Positions 45,051-53,351 of a stretch of DNA of 64,000 nt are shown here, piece by piece. Origin of the DNA: Ferrimonas lipolytica. Its GTDB lineage: Bacteria; Pseudomonadota; Gammaproteobacteria; Enterobacterales; Shewanellaceae. The notes beneath the pieces were generated by a model that made no database searches, had not been told where the DNA came from, and saw only the letters and a list, made by a program, of their open reading frames with translations. Made by a program: the position numbers and the translations under genes. Position 1 is the stretch's first letter. The number at the start of each line of letters is the position of its first letter. The DNA lies in contig NZ_CP051180.1 in assembly GCF_012295575.1 (NCBI RefSeq), positions 3,534,001 to 3,598,000 of the forward strand, written 5' to 3'.

Positions 45051-45086
45051 TTCACCTTCCTTGGTGTCGACGCAACGATGACGTCG

Positions 45087-45929
45087 TTAAGACTGTAAAT
45101 ATAGCTGTAAGCTGTGATCTGGCAGGGAGCTGTTGCTGTTTACCGCATAGGCAGCCCACTGTGCGCCGTACTCCATCGCTTGCTGTAATGGTAGACCCTT
45201 TGTCAGTGCATGGATCAACCCACCAGCATAACAATCACCAGCACCGGTACTGTCGACCACTTTGGTTGCGACCGCGCTGCAATGTCGTTGCCCTTGGGAA
45301 GTGTAGGCGATAGCGCCGTTTTTTCCCTGAGTTACGATAAATGCTCGCAACTGTGGCCCCCCAATTTGCAGGCCAAACTGCCATGGGTCGTCGACGTTGT
45401 GTTGGGCTAAGTCATCAGCGCTGGTGAGTAGGTAGTGACAAGGGCGCTGGGCCAAATCTTTGGGCAGCTGCGACACCACTAAGGCGTTGCTGTTGATGGC
45501 GTGACGGAGTAAGCGTGGCAACCCTTCAGCAGACAAATTGACGTAGATGCAGTCGTACGGACTGGGGTCAAAGCTATTGGGGAGAATGAGGCGAGGTCGG
45601 TTTGGACGTAAGATAGTCCGCTCACCGTTTGGCTCCATCAACAATTGCAACGCCTGAGTATCTCCAACATGGCGATGGACTAGGTTGCAGTTAAATCCCA
45701 GCTCGGTTGCTTGTTCAATCAGCCAGTCACCCAGCTTATCTTCGCCAACCTGACTCAGTAACGTTACCTGATGTTGGGCCCAAACTAGGCCTAAACCAGT
45801 ATTTACTGCTCCACCGCCAAGTCGATGGCCCTGCGCTTCGTAGTGGATACGAGCGCCACTTTGTAGTGGGCGTGACAGGCGAAGGATCTGATCGCAGTTT
45901 ACGTTAGCGATGATCAGGGTGTTGGCCAT
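45087..45929 (-). CDS. PfkB-family carbohydrate kinase
   Basis: This 280-residue kinase has the first PfkB signature region GGGAVNTGLGLVWAQHQVTL and the second one STGAGDCYAGGLIHAL with the catalytic Asp. Sugar or nucleoside phosphorylation with ATP is expected; ribokinase, fructokinase and adenosine kinase-like proteins share these motifs, and the substrate cannot be named. ATG 45929 begins the conserved fold; an upstream start at 45992 would add a foreign tail. Confidence 0.87.
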   Translation of the reverse strand: MANTLIIANVNCDQILRLSRPLQSGARIHYEAQGHRLGGGAVNTGLGLVWAQHQVTLLSQVGEDKLGDWLIEQATELGFNCNLVHRHVGDTQALQLLMEPNGERTILRPNRPRLILPNSFDPSPYDCIYVNLSAEGLPRLLRHAINSNALVVSQLPKDLAQRPCHYLLTSADDLAQHNVDDPWQFGLQIGGPQLRAFIVTQGKNGAIAYTSQGQRHCSAVATKVVDSTGAGDCYAGGLIHALTKGLPLQQAMEYGAQWAAYAVNSNSSLPDHSLQLYLQS

Positions 45930-45981
45930 AAAAACTCTCTGCCGCGGCGGCAATAAACAAGTATGAACCTGAGTATAAAAG

Positions 45982-46005
45982 AAAAAAGGCACCTCGAGGG
46001 TGCCT
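45982..46005 (-). terminator. Terminator after the HemN-like gene
   Basis: Stem AGGCACC / GGTGCCT (45987-46005) followed on the minus strand by six T. Confidence 0.88.
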
Positions 46006-46026
46006 GTTGTTAATTTGTAGAAAAGA

Positions 46027-47379
46027 TTACATGTCTTCTTTTTTGAGCGGACGGCGCAATTCTGCGCGCACGTTATCCATTCCGGTATAGAAGTTTTTCA
46101 TCATCATTAAGCCCATCATTAAGCCGTTTGGTGTGGCTTGCAGTACGTCTGGGTTGTTGGCGTCTTTTTCAAAACCGCCGATGCCGTGCATAAACGCCAT
46201 CTCTTTGGTTAGGCTGGTGTAAACGTTACTGTCGTACTTCTCTTTGAAGTACTGCTTGTTCAAACGGCCGCCGAATACACTGAGCAGGAAGCGGTATTGT
46301 AAGGTCGCGTGTTTGGAGTAAGCCTTGGTGGCCTCAACGCCCATCAGGCCGTTTTCAATCTTCTCTTGGTAGCGACGCAAGGAGAAACTGTTTACGTATA
46401 GGTTATCGTGCAGGAACGAAAAGCTGCCTGAGCCCAGACCCAAGTAATCGTCGCAGTTTACTACATACTCATCGAAGGCCTCTTCGCTACTCTTACCGAA
46501 TGACCATGCCGTTAACTGTTCGTATTCACCGCGCAGCTCGTTCAAGATCAGTTCGTAGTCGCTGCGAATATCTTGGTTTTGGTTCGCTAACTGGGCCTTG
46601 GTAACACCTTTGGTTTGTGCATGACGCTTGGTGAGATCAGATACCATCAATGGGTAGGTGGTGATCTGGCGTGGCCCCAATTTTTTTAAGGTGGCGATGT
46701 CATTTGCTAACACCTCAGGGGTTTGGCCTTCAAAGCCAAAGATCATGTCGCAGTTCAGTATTGGGAAGTTTTCATTGGCACGGGCCAATTTTTCAAACAC
46801 TACTTCTGGTTCGCCGAATTTTTTCAGGCGGTCGGTTTTTTCCAAGATGCCGCGGTCAAAGCTCTGCACCCCGACAGACAGACGGTCAACTAAGCCGTGT
46901 AGTTGGGTGAACTCCATTGAAGTTAAGTGCAGTGGATCGGACTCAACTGATACTTCTTTGATCGATGGGAATAGGGTTTTTGCCAATTCAATGGTTTTCG
47001 CAAGCTCATCCACTAAGACCGTGGTAGTGCCGCCACCAACGTACAGTTCGTGGAAGTCGTAACCCAACGTCTTAGCCATATGCATCTCTTGGCGCAGCGC
47101 CTTGAAGTAAGCGCGTGCCTTTTCTTCCTTAAATAGAAAACGGTGGAAGGTACAGAAGCTACACAGGGTGTGACAAAAAGGAATATGAATGTAGAGGGTG
47201 TAGTTATGCCCCTCTCGTGGCGCGGGGATGCTTTCGCAAGAGCGAGTATCCATGCATAAGTGACGCTTGGTGTAGTGCTTCATCAAGCCTTCCATACCAC
47301 GCAACATCCAGTTCGGAGTGGTGATCTCGGCAGCTTTATTGATAGCAGCATTATTGATGGCGCGTTCTGCAATAGACAT
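46027..47379 (-). CDS. HemN-like radical SAM protein, function uncertain
   Basis: The 450-residue protein has the radical SAM cluster CHTLCSFC (Cys69, Cys73, Cys76) in the HemN-type setting YIHIPFC, followed by VGGGTTTV and SVGVQSFD. It lacks the fourth Cys of true HemN and the N-terminal YTSYPTA block, so it is not the coproporphyrinogen oxidase (that is hemN at 18-19 kb). HemW and the heme-degrading ChuW/HutW belong to the same superfamily. A decayed TonB-dependent receptor lies just upstream, which fits a former heme-uptake locus, but no hutX or hutZ is present. ATG 47379 is chosen by ribosome site. Confidence 0.8.
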   Translation of the reverse strand: MSIAERAINNAAINKAAEITTPNWMLRGMEGLMKHYTKRHLCMDTRSCESIPAPREGHNYTLYIHIPFCHTLCSFCTFHRFLFKEEKARAYFKALRQEMHMAKTLGYDFHELYVGGGTTTVLVDELAKTIELAKTLFPSIKEVSVESDPLHLTSMEFTQLHGLVDRLSVGVQSFDRGILEKTDRLKKFGEPEVVFEKLARANENFPILNCDMIFGFEGQTPEVLANDIATLKKLGPRQITTYPLMVSDLTKRHAQTKGVTKAQLANQNQDIRSDYELILNELRGEYEQLTAWSFGKSSEEAFDEYVVNCDDYLGLGSGSFSFLHDNLYVNSFSLRRYQEKIENGLMGVEATKAYSKHATLQYRFLLSVFGGRLNKQYFKEKYDSNVYTSLTKEMAFMHGIGGFEKDANNPDVLQATPNGLMMGLMMMKNFYTGMDNVRAELRRPLKKEDM

Positions 47380-47653
47380 AGGGGGCTCTTTCTCACGATT
47401 GTTCGGTTGCCGAGAGCTCAAACACAAGCATTGGTTTGATAGTCGACTGATGAATACATCTTATCGTTAGCCGCCGTCGCTGCGCAGGCTTGGTGTAGGG
47501 TAATGTGACCGCCGCCAGATTTGATTGTTAAAATTGCGATCACAATTGCAGAATAGGTTGTTTTTTGAACGCAAAAACAGAAGGGCAAGGCCCTCCTGTT
47601 TGAGATGGTTTAGCTTTAATTACCAAATATGACCTTTATTCATTAGCTTATAA

Positions 47654-48017
47654 TCAGTAGCCGATCTCACCATAGACTCAACGACCTTGAGCAGAGTAAG
47701 TGGTGGTGTCGTAACCTTGGAAGCTGGCTGCTGAGAATGGCAGCTCTTCATCAAGGACGTTGTTAGCCCCGAGGGTGAAGTGCCAGTGGATAACGAGGTA
47801 GCTGGGATTAAGAGCAAGAGAGGTCATCGAATCGATGCTGCCGGTGGCAGCAGCATCTTTATCGTCGTCAACCTCACCAATGTGGTTAACTCGAGCTCGC
47901 TGCCGTCGGCCAATACCTCGTCAAAGCTCAGCACATAGGTGAGGTTGTAGCTCAGATTAAAATTACCAGCGCCGTTGGTTCACGTTTTAGCACGTCGGGG
48001 TTGGTGCCGTAAGTCAT
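47654..48017 (-). pseudogene. Remnant of a TonB-dependent receptor (C-terminal barrel)
   Basis: On the minus strand the 663-base gap between the HemN-like gene and fdhC encodes, across a frameshift near 47889, beta-barrel-like sequence: NFNLSYNLTYVLSF, then LGANNVLDEELPFS, then YSAQGR-stop-VYGEIGY-stop. The order and the final YxxIxY-type strand are those of the last strands of TonB-dependent outer-membrane receptors. An in-frame TGA (47678-47680) and the frameshift show decay. The N-terminal plug and most of the barrel are missing. The remaining part, 47380-47653, shows nothing clear. Confidence 0.75.
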
Positions 48018-48028
48018 TTACTTATTAC

Positions 48029-48057
48029 AAAAAAAGCCCCGACCAAGGTCGAGGCTT
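48029..48057 (-). terminator. Terminator of the fdh operon
   Basis: Stem GCCCCGACC / GGTCGAGGC (48036-48055, one mismatch) followed on the minus strand by seven T. Confidence 0.87.
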
Positions 48058-48090
48058 AATGATATTGCGACAGGCTAACGCCGGTGAGGG

Positions 48091-49077
48091 TTACTCACCT
48101 TTGTATTTTAGGGTGCCGTTCGCTTTGATTTCGTCATACCACAGATCGTGGTGCTGGATAGCCCAGTTCTCATCACAGTAACCAGAAACCATACACTCCA
48201 TACCACCTTCAGACATAACGGTAGCCATGAAGATATGGATAACGGCAAATGCCGTCAGTACGATAGCGGTGATGCCGTGGATAACCAGCGAGATCAAGCT
48301 GAGGGTTCGGCTCGGTTCTACTAGATCAGGGAACAGCAGAATCACACCAGTTGCACTGATTACAGCGCCGCCCAGAGCGAAGGTCCAGAACCACATCTTT
48401 TCACCGGCGTTCGCAAAGCCCGCGTGCGGGTGCTTGCCTTTGAAAGGACCAAAGTTGATGTAACCACCAACAACCAGCATCCAACCGATATCGGCTTTCT
48501 CTGGCATCTGGTTCTTTGCCCACTTAACGCTCATCAGCAACCAACCCAACATGAACGGAATCGCCATGTAGTCGTGGATTGGTTTAGCCAGTGCGCCCAT
48601 TTGAGCAAATACCGCTTGACCCAAGAATGGTTCAATCAGGAATTTACCTGCAAGCAGGGTCAGACCGGTGATGATCAGCAGCAAACATGGGATAGCACCC
48701 AGCCAGTGGATGAACAGGTCAAACTTGCTCCAGCGGTATACCAGCTTGCCGGAGAAACCGTCGGAAAGTTTGGATATACCGTTCACTGCGATGAATACGA
48801 TGAACGCGCCAATCATACCGAAGAATGCAGCAAAGATGCCGTAGCTCAGGTAGTTGTTACGCACTTCCAGCAGCGCTGGATCGTAGCTGTTGATGGCTTG
48901 CTTAGCGAATGGGGCGGTGCTGGTCGTACGACCTTCTGCGCCCTGTTGCAGTGCTTGCCATACTACTTCAGCTTGGTTGCCAGCTTGCTCTGGAACGTTA
49001 GCAGCATCTGCTAGCGCTAAGCCCGAAAACAACAAAGCCGCCAACATCAGTAGCGGTTTAAAAGTCTTTGATAACAT
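48091..49077 (-). CDS. Formate dehydrogenase cytochrome b556 subunit (gamma)
   Basis: This 328-residue inner-membrane subunit has a signal-like N-terminal segment, then four core helices of the FdnI/FdoI cytochrome b family. Likely heme His ligands are in FDLFIHWLGAIPCLL, KPIHDYMAIPF and LVIHGITAIVLTAFAVIHIF. It takes electrons from the iron-sulfur subunit to quinone. ATG 49077 follows CGGAG. It is the last gene of the fdh operon; a perfect palindrome separates it from fdhB. Confidence 0.93.
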   Translation of the reverse strand: MLSKTFKPLLMLAALLFSGLALADAANVPEQAGNQAEVVWQALQQGAEGRTTSTAPFAKQAINSYDPALLEVRNNYLSYGIFAAFFGMIGAFIVFIAVNGISKLSDGFSGKLVYRWSKFDLFIHWLGAIPCLLLIITGLTLLAGKFLIEPFLGQAVFAQMGALAKPIHDYMAIPFMLGWLLMSVKWAKNQMPEKADIGWMLVVGGYINFGPFKGKHPHAGFANAGEKMWFWTFALGGAVISATGVILLFPDLVEPSRTLSLISLVIHGITAIVLTAFAVIHIFMATVMSEGGMECMVSGYCDENWAIQHHDLWYDEIKANGTLKYKGE

Positions 49078-49095
49078 CTTAAAAACTCCGAAAAG

Positions 49096-49121
49096 AACGG
49101 GTGGGCCTAGGCCCACCCGTT
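49096..49121 (-). repeat. Perfect 26-base palindrome between fdhB and fdhC
   Basis: Arms AACGGGTGGGCCT and AGGCCCACCCGTT lie between the two genes of one operon. There is no T run, so it is more likely an mRNA processing or stability element than a terminator. Confidence 0.7.
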
Positions 49122-49128
49122 ACCTGTC

Positions 49129-49704
49129 TTACTTAGACCAACCGGCGTTTTTGTGGCCTCGGGCAACTACACGCTCGCGGTAGATGTCAGAAACCATGCC
49201 AGCGTCGCCGCCAAGCAGTGCTTTAGTTGAGCAAAGCTCAGCACACATTGGCAGTTTGCCTTCTGCGATACGGTTTGCACCGTACTGAGCTTTCTCTTCA
49301 GCAGAGCCAGCTTCGGTGTTTGGACCACCGGCACAGAAAGTACACTTGTCCATCTTGCCTTTAGAGCCAAACGCAGACTGTTTAGGGAACTGCGGTGCGC
49401 CAAATGGGCAGGCGTACAAGCAGTAACCACAACCGATGCAACGAGACTTGTCGTGTTGGACAATGCCGTCTTCGGTCTTGCTGAATACGTTCACTGGGCA
49501 AACTTCCATACACGGCGCATCAGAGCAGTGCATACAAGCTACAGAGATGGACGCTTCGCTTGGTTGACCATCGTTGATGGTTACTACGCGACGACGTTGA
49601 ATGCCCCATTCCAGAGCAGAGTCGTTTTCGTTCTTACAAGCTACGACACAACCGTTACATTCAATGCAGCGCTTGGTGTCACACATAAATTTCATTGTGG
49701 CCAT
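49129..49704 (-). CDS. Formate dehydrogenase iron-sulfur subunit (beta)
   Basis: The 191-residue ferredoxin-like subunit has four Cys clusters for 4Fe-4S centres: CIECNGCVVACKN, CMHCSDAPCMEVCP, CIGCGYCLYACPFG and CTFC with the later CAELC. It carries electrons from FdhA to the cytochrome b subunit. It is shorter than FdnH and lacks its membrane anchor, as in Fdh3-type enzymes. ATG 49704 follows AGGAG. It begins 22 bases after fdhA. Confidence 0.94.
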   Translation of the reverse strand: MATMKFMCDTKRCIECNGCVVACKNENDSALEWGIQRRRVVTINDGQPSEASISVACMHCSDAPCMEVCPVNVFSKTEDGIVQHDKSRCIGCGYCLYACPFGAPQFPKQSAFGSKGKMDKCTFCAGGPNTEAGSAEEKAQYGANRIAEGKLPMCAELCSTKALLGGDAGMVSDIYRERVVARGHKNAGWSK

Positions 49705-49726
49705 TTCGGCTTATCTCCTAGCTAGC

Positions 49727-52585
49727 TTACGCTTTTTCAATCTGACACAGGGAAGACTTAGTCTCTTGCATCTGAGTGATTGGGTCGTAACCATAGGTCA
49801 GGGCAGTGTTAGCAGATTCGCCAACAACGTAAGGCTTAGTGCTGATATCGCCGCTTTCTGGGTAATCCAGATCAACGCCGTGCATCACACCGGCAAAGTG
49901 GTAAGGCATCCAGGTAACACCCTCTTTAACGCGAGGAGTAACCATAGCTTGAACCTTAATGCGACCACCTTCAGCGCCTTCAACCCAAACGGTATCACCG
50001 TCACGTAAACCACGGTCAGCCGCGTCTACTGGGTTAATTTCGATGAACATGTTCTGCTGCAGTTCGGCCAACCAAGGGTTAGAACGAGACTCTTCACCAC
50101 CACCTTCGTACTCAACCAGACGACCAGAGGTCATTGCTAGTGGGTACTTCTTATCTAGGTTGTCGGAAATAACCTTGTCTTGGATAGACTTGTACAGGGT
50201 CGGTAGACGGTGTACTTGCATATCGTTGTAAGTAGGGTACTTCGCGATCAGATCACGGCGTGGGGTGTACAGCGGCTCACGGTGTACTGGCATTGGATCT
50301 GGGAAGGTCCAAACCTTACAACGGGCTTTGGCGTTACCAAATGGGATACAACCGTGCTTCATCGCGATGCGGTGGATACCGCCGGACAAATCGGTTTTCC
50401 AGTTCTTGCCTTCTGCTTCTTTCTTCTCAGCAGCAGTCAGCTCGTCCCACCAACCCAGCTGTTTCAGCATGTCGGCAGTAAATTCTGGGTGACCGTCACC
50501 TAGCTCGTTACCTACTGGAGCTGAACCTTCAGCCAACAGGTTTTCGCCGTTACGTTCAACACCGAAGCGAGCACGGAAGTTACCACCACCTTGTAATACG
50601 TGCTTAGACGTATCGTACAGGATGTGAGTACCAGGGTGCTTCTGCTCTGGAGTACCCCAACAAGGCCAAGGCAGACCGTAGGTTTCGCCCTTGAAGTCGT
50701 TACCCATGGCTTGCAGGTTCTCAACAGAGAACTTACCCCAGTTCATGGTGTGATCCTTGATACGCTCAGGACCTTGACCAGACATACCGATGGTCAGCAT
50801 ACCGCGGTTGATTTCGCGAGTTACGTCTTCAACTACTGGCAGGTTGTTTACCACCTTGATACGCTTGGTGAACTGCTCTGCGAAGCCCAGCTTCTTAGAT
50901 AGCAAGTACATGATTTCCAAGTCGTTCTTAGATTCGAACAGAGGCTCAACTACCTGCTGACGCCACTGTGCAGAGCGACCAGAGTTAGACAGGGAACCTT
51001 CAGCTTCGAACTGAGTACATGCTGGTAACAGGAATACGTTGTCGCTACGACGGTGCATTACACCAGCCATAGTTGGGTAAGGGTCAACAACCACTACCGC
51101 ATCCATTTTGTCCAGTGCGTCACGTACGTCACGCTGACGAGTTTCAGTGTTTACTGACTGACCCCAGAAGAACGCCATGCGAACGTTGTCGCGCTGGCCC
51201 AGTTTCTTCTTGTCTTCCAGTACACCATCGTGCCAGCGAGAACATGGCAAACCAGGAGTGGTTTGTGGCTTCTTACCAAGGTATTCGCCTTGATCGAAAC
51301 GACCGTCAACCCAGCTCTTGTCTAGATCCCAAACGTGGCTCCAGTGAGTCCAAGCGCCGGTAGACAGGCCGTAGTAACCAGGTAGGGTGTCAAACAACAG
51401 ACCTAAATCGGTTGCGCCCTGTACGTTATCGTGGCCACGGAAGATGTTAGTACCGCCGCCAGACTTACCCATGTTACCTAGGGCCAGCTGCAGCAGACAG
51501 TAAGCACGGGTGTTGGCGTTACCAACGGTGTGCTGAGTACCACCCATACACCAAACAACAGAACCAGGGCGGTTATCAGCCATGATCTTAGCAGCTTGGA
51601 AGATAGAGTCTTCAGTTACGCCACAAATCTGTGCCGCTTCTGCAAGAGGGAATTTCTTCGCTTCTTGAGCGATGTCTTCCATGCCCCAAACGCGTTGGTC
51701 GATGAAAGTCTGATCCTGCCAGTTGTTTTCGAAGATCACATTCAACATACCGTAGATGAATGGGATATCGGTACCAGGGCGGATGCCAACGTGGTGATCA
51801 GAGTGAGCAGCTGTGCGAGAGAAGCGTGGATCGATAACTACGATCTTAGCACCGCGCTCTTTAGCCGTCAGGATGTGCTGCATCGCAACAGGGTGAGCTT
51901 CTGCAGGGTTTGCACCGATGAAGAACATAGCCTGTGCGTGACGAATGTCGTTGAACGAGTTCGTCATTGCACCGTAACCCCAAGTGTTAGCAACACCGGC
52001 TACAGTAGTGGAGTGACAGATACGTGCAGAGTGGTCAACGTTGTTGGTGCCCCACATAGCCGCAAATTTGCGGTACATGTAACAGCCTTCGTTAGAGAAC
52101 TTTGCGGAACCCATGAAGTACAACGCGTCTGGGCCAGACTCTTCGCGGATGTTCAGCATCAGATCACCAACTTGAGCGATAGCATCGTCCCAAGATAGTT
52201 TCTTCCACTTACCGCCTTCCAGCTTCATTGGGTACTTAACGCGTTTTTTAGAGTGGCCATGCTCACGTAGCGCGGCACCTTTTGCACAGTGTCCGCCACG
52301 GTTGAAGGGATGGTCGAAGGCCGGCTCTTGTCCAGTCCAAACGCCGTTTTGTACTTCAGCGTACAATCCACAGCCCACGGCACAGCCGGAACAGATGGTG
52401 CGTTTGATTTCAACTGGTGCGTTCGGGTTTACTGCGGTAGATGCATGAGCTTTCTTGATCATGCCGGTGCCCAGCATAGAAGCTGCAGCGATACCGCCAC
52501 TGGTTACACCAGCGTTTTTCAAAAACTGACGACGGTTAAGGCCTAAACCTTCAACTTTCGCAGTGATATTACGAGTCAATTTCAT
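49727..52585 (-). CDS. Formate dehydrogenase catalytic subunit (alpha), Cys type
   Basis: The 952-residue molybdopterin (or tungsten) enzyme oxidises formate to CO2 in the periplasm. A twin-arginine signal has NRRQFLK (Arg18, Arg19). The 4Fe-4S ligands are Cys65, Cys68, Cys72 and Cys100. The metal ligand is Cys190 in ICHSTT, next to His191, so selenocysteine is not used. C-terminal guanine-dinucleotide-binding segments follow. It stands between a TAT-target peptide gene and fdhB. The moa and moe genes of this window would supply its cofactor. Confidence 0.96.
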   Translation of the reverse strand: MKLTRNITAKVEGLGLNRRQFLKNAGVTSGGIAAASMLGTGMIKKAHASTAVNPNAPVEIKRTICSGCAVGCGLYAEVQNGVWTGQEPAFDHPFNRGGHCAKGAALREHGHSKKRVKYPMKLEGGKWKKLSWDDAIAQVGDLMLNIREESGPDALYFMGSAKFSNEGCYMYRKFAAMWGTNNVDHSARICHSTTVAGVANTWGYGAMTNSFNDIRHAQAMFFIGANPAEAHPVAMQHILTAKERGAKIVVIDPRFSRTAAHSDHHVGIRPGTDIPFIYGMLNVIFENNWQDQTFIDQRVWGMEDIAQEAKKFPLAEAAQICGVTEDSIFQAAKIMADNRPGSVVWCMGGTQHTVGNANTRAYCLLQLALGNMGKSGGGTNIFRGHDNVQGATDLGLLFDTLPGYYGLSTGAWTHWSHVWDLDKSWVDGRFDQGEYLGKKPQTTPGLPCSRWHDGVLEDKKKLGQRDNVRMAFFWGQSVNTETRQRDVRDALDKMDAVVVVDPYPTMAGVMHRRSDNVFLLPACTQFEAEGSLSNSGRSAQWRQQVVEPLFESKNDLEIMYLLSKKLGFAEQFTKRIKVVNNLPVVEDVTREINRGMLTIGMSGQGPERIKDHTMNWGKFSVENLQAMGNDFKGETYGLPWPCWGTPEQKHPGTHILYDTSKHVLQGGGNFRARFGVERNGENLLAEGSAPVGNELGDGHPEFTADMLKQLGWWDELTAAEKKEAEGKNWKTDLSGGIHRIAMKHGCIPFGNAKARCKVWTFPDPMPVHREPLYTPRRDLIAKYPTYNDMQVHRLPTLYKSIQDKVISDNLDKKYPLAMTSGRLVEYEGGGEESRSNPWLAELQQNMFIEINPVDAADRGLRDGDTVWVEGAEGGRIKVQAMVTPRVKEGVTWMPYHFAGVMHGVDLDYPESGDISTKPYVVGESANTALTYGYDPITQMQETKSSLCQIEKA

Positions 52586-52600
52586 CGCGTGAATACTCCG

Positions 52601-52792
52601 TTATTGGCCGCGTAGGGTCGCGTAGTAGCGACGTACGTGGTCGGTTTCGCTGTAGTTAGCGGTTTTGCTCTCGCTAGCAACAGTTGCCTGTGCTTGGGCT
52701 GGAGCCGCCGCAACGGCGGTAGCTGCGATCGGAGCACTAACTAGTAGCTTCAACAGATCGCGGCGGTCACGCGCAGGGGTATGGGATTTCAT
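52601..52792 (-). CDS. Formate dehydrogenase region TAT-target peptide (TIGR02811-like)
   Basis: This 63-residue peptide has a twin-arginine-like RDRRDLLKLL followed by a hydrophobic Ala-rich segment and a short tail with HVRRYYATLRGQ. Such peptides precede fdhA in many Shewanella-type fdh operons; their role is unknown. ATG 52792 follows AAGGAG; a longer frame from 52894 has no such site. It is the first gene of the fdh operon. Confidence 0.88.
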   Translation of the reverse strand: MKSHTPARDRRDLLKLLVSAPIAATAVAAAPAQAQATVASESKTANYSETDHVRRYYATLRGQ

Positions 52793-52915
52793 CGTATCTC
52801 CTTGGGGATACCTGACTACAAAAGCTAATCTATGCACTTTATTGCATAAGTTAGCCACTGATTTACCGTCCAAAACTGGAAGGAATGAGGCCATTCTCCA
52901 TGCGCTGAGGGGGCG

Positions 52916-52937
52916 AAATGTGATCTAGATCGTTTTT
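52916..52937. promoter_or_regulatory. CRP-like site 1 upstream of the fdh operon
   Basis: AAATGTGATCTAGATCGTTTTT has a perfect left half TGTGATCTAGATC and a weaker right half of the CRP consensus. The 559-base gap 52793-53351 holds this site, a second one 50 bases further, and the inverted repeat near ntrC; nothing else was found. Confidence 0.6.
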
Positions 52938-52965
52938 CTGATGGGGGAAATTTGAAAGAGAGCAC

Positions 52966-52987
52966 AAATATGATCTCGATCAGAATT
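52966..52987. promoter_or_regulatory. CRP-like site 2 upstream of the fdh operon
   Basis: AAATATGATCTCGATCAGAATT, 50 bases (about five helical turns) upstream of site 1. The inner part ATGAT-N4-ATCAG is also a fair FNR match, so either regulator is possible. Confidence 0.5.
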
Positions 52988-53229
52988 CTGATTCAAACAA
53001 CAATGCGCTCGTTAAATTAATGTGTTGCAAAAGTGGCCATTGCGTTGCATTTGGCTGCTTAATAAACGCTTCGTTGGGACTTTTTGGCTTTAGTGCGCGT
53101 AACTTACGAGGTTGTTGTTGGTTTAGCGGGGGTTTATGGATAATTGTGTTTATCCGAATCTTTGTATCCTAATTTGCCTAGCTTGGGTCGATAACTTTGG
53201 GTCATTTTGTCCAATGGTTCTTTTCGTGA

Positions 53230-53304
53230 GCAAATGCAGTAATTTATTTCAGCAGTTCTCACCATAAACAGCATTTTGCTAAGGGCTGTTTATGGTGCAT
53301 TTGC
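53230..53304. repeat. Nested inverted repeats downstream of ntrC
   Basis: The inner repeat is CACCATAAACAGC / GCTGTTTATGGTG (53260-53272 and 53285-53297), the outer one GCAAATGCA / TGCATTTGC (53230-53238 and 53296-53304). It lacks a T run, so it is not a standard terminator. It may protect the ntrC mRNA end or be a protein-binding site. Confidence 0.6.
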
Positions 53305-53351
53305 TGGCACCTGACGAATGACTTTTTATGCAGGTTAATGGAATAAAAATG

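Noticed and set aside
47975-48181. Plus-strand ORF of 68 codons near the fdh terminator
   Set aside because: It crosses the terminator and the 3' end of fdhC, and lies opposite the receptor remnant.
51530-52198. Plus-strand ORF of 222 codons opposite fdhA
   Set aside because: A mirror frame of the formate dehydrogenase gene; no independent evidence.
49727-52585. Selenocysteine in the formate dehydrogenase
   Set aside because: The metal ligand position is a Cys codon (Cys190) and the frame has no internal TGA.
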